DNA from: Candidatus Woesearchaeota archaeon
Lineage (GTDB): Archaea; Nanobdellota; Nanobdellia; Woesearchaeales; UBA12501
NCBI GenBank assembly: GCA_026394915.1
Contig: JAPLZS010000087.1
Coordinates: 1 to 5,139 of the forward strand
Length of the DNA stretch: 5,139 nt
Reading direction: 5' to 3'
Shown in pieces: positions 4,969 through 5,139 of the stretch. Under the pieces are notes generated by a model. The model had not been told where the DNA came from. It did no database searches and saw only the letters and a list, made by a program, of their open reading frames with translations. Position 1 is the stretch's first letter, and each line of letters opens with the position of its first letter. The position numbers and the translations under genes are program-made.

Positions 4969-4974
4969 AGGTGA
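4969..4974 (+). promoter_or_regulatory. Shine-Dalgarno for the gene at 4981
   Basis: AGGTGA, a strong match to the archaeal anti-Shine-Dalgarno, lies six bases before ATG 4981 and fixes that start. Confidence 0.75.
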
Positions 4975-4980
4975 AATATA

Positions 4981-5139
4981 ATGATAAAAAAACTCAGCAT
5001 GCTTCTTTTCCTTTTCGGAGCGCTTATCGCAATATTGGGGGGCTCCTTTCAGTTCATACCAAGCACAGAAACATTAATAATAATAATGCTTGTCACTCTT
5101 GGGACATTCATAGGCCTGATAAACATAAGCAGGGAAGAA
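4981..5139 (+). CDS. Small membrane protein, N-terminal part (3' end outside window)
   Basis: 53 residues are visible and the frame is still open at the right edge. The start is supported by the strong Shine-Dalgarno six bases upstream. After a short basic N-terminus (MIKK) there are two hydrophobic stretches, about residues 5-21 and 30-48, joined by a short polar loop (around FQFIPSTE). The visible end is GLINISREE. The first stretch could be a signal peptide, but it lacks an obvious cleavage site and is followed so closely by a second membrane segment that a small multi-pass membrane protein is more likely. Small proteins with a GL-x-NI-x-x-x-E segment after a membrane helix are familiar to me from DPANN-type genomes, but this is recollection only. 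No function is proposed. It has its own promoter, 154 bases after pyrH. Confidence 0.8.
   Translation, partial: MIKKLSMLLFLFGALIAILGGSFQFIPSTETLIIIMLVTLGTFIGLINISREE

Overview
The window looks like part of a small archaeal genome, most likely from the DPANN group (Woesearchaeota/Pacearchaeota-like). The evidence is: an AglB-like C-terminus; SecF and SecD in archaeal form with secF first; an archaeal-type UMP kinase; arginine encoded mostly by AGA/AGG and frequent ATA isoleucine codons; AT-rich gaps with archaeal TATA boxes; and GGTGA-type ribosome binding sites. The phylum placement is an inference from sequence style, not from a search.

Layout, all on the + strand: (1) 1-333, the C-terminal end of a probable oligosaccharyltransferase (AglB/STT3), cut by the left edge. 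(2) 469-1260, an unrecognised single-pass membrane protein with a 46-residue helical duplication on the predicted cytoplasmic side and a strictly periodic six-cysteine repeat (C-x11-C-x13) on the predicted outer side. (3) 1362-2456 secF and (4) 2449-4065 secD, overlapping by 8 bases and so probably translationally coupled. (5) 4134-4826 pyrH (UMP kinase). (6) 4981-5139, the start of a small membrane protein cut by the right edge.

The first four genes fit a protein-export and surface-maturation theme: AglB N-glycosylates exported proteins, SecF/SecD assist translocation through the Sec channel, and the unknown protein between them carries a probable disulfide-stabilised outer domain. pyrH is ordinary pyrimidine metabolism under its own promoter. 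Two genes (secF, pyrH) have a TATA box 26-28 bases before the ATG and no ribosome binding site, so they are probably leaderless. The unknown protein and the last gene have long leaders with GGTGA sites.

The core genes are conventional. The features most worth a second look are the doubly repeated membrane protein next to secF, a PDZ-like segment at the N-terminus of SecD, and an unusual density of short (8-12 bp) tandem duplications in the intergenic gaps, three of them directly upstream of TATA boxes. I see no RNA gene, CRISPR array, insertion sequence or prophage. No intergenic gap exceeds 154 bases.
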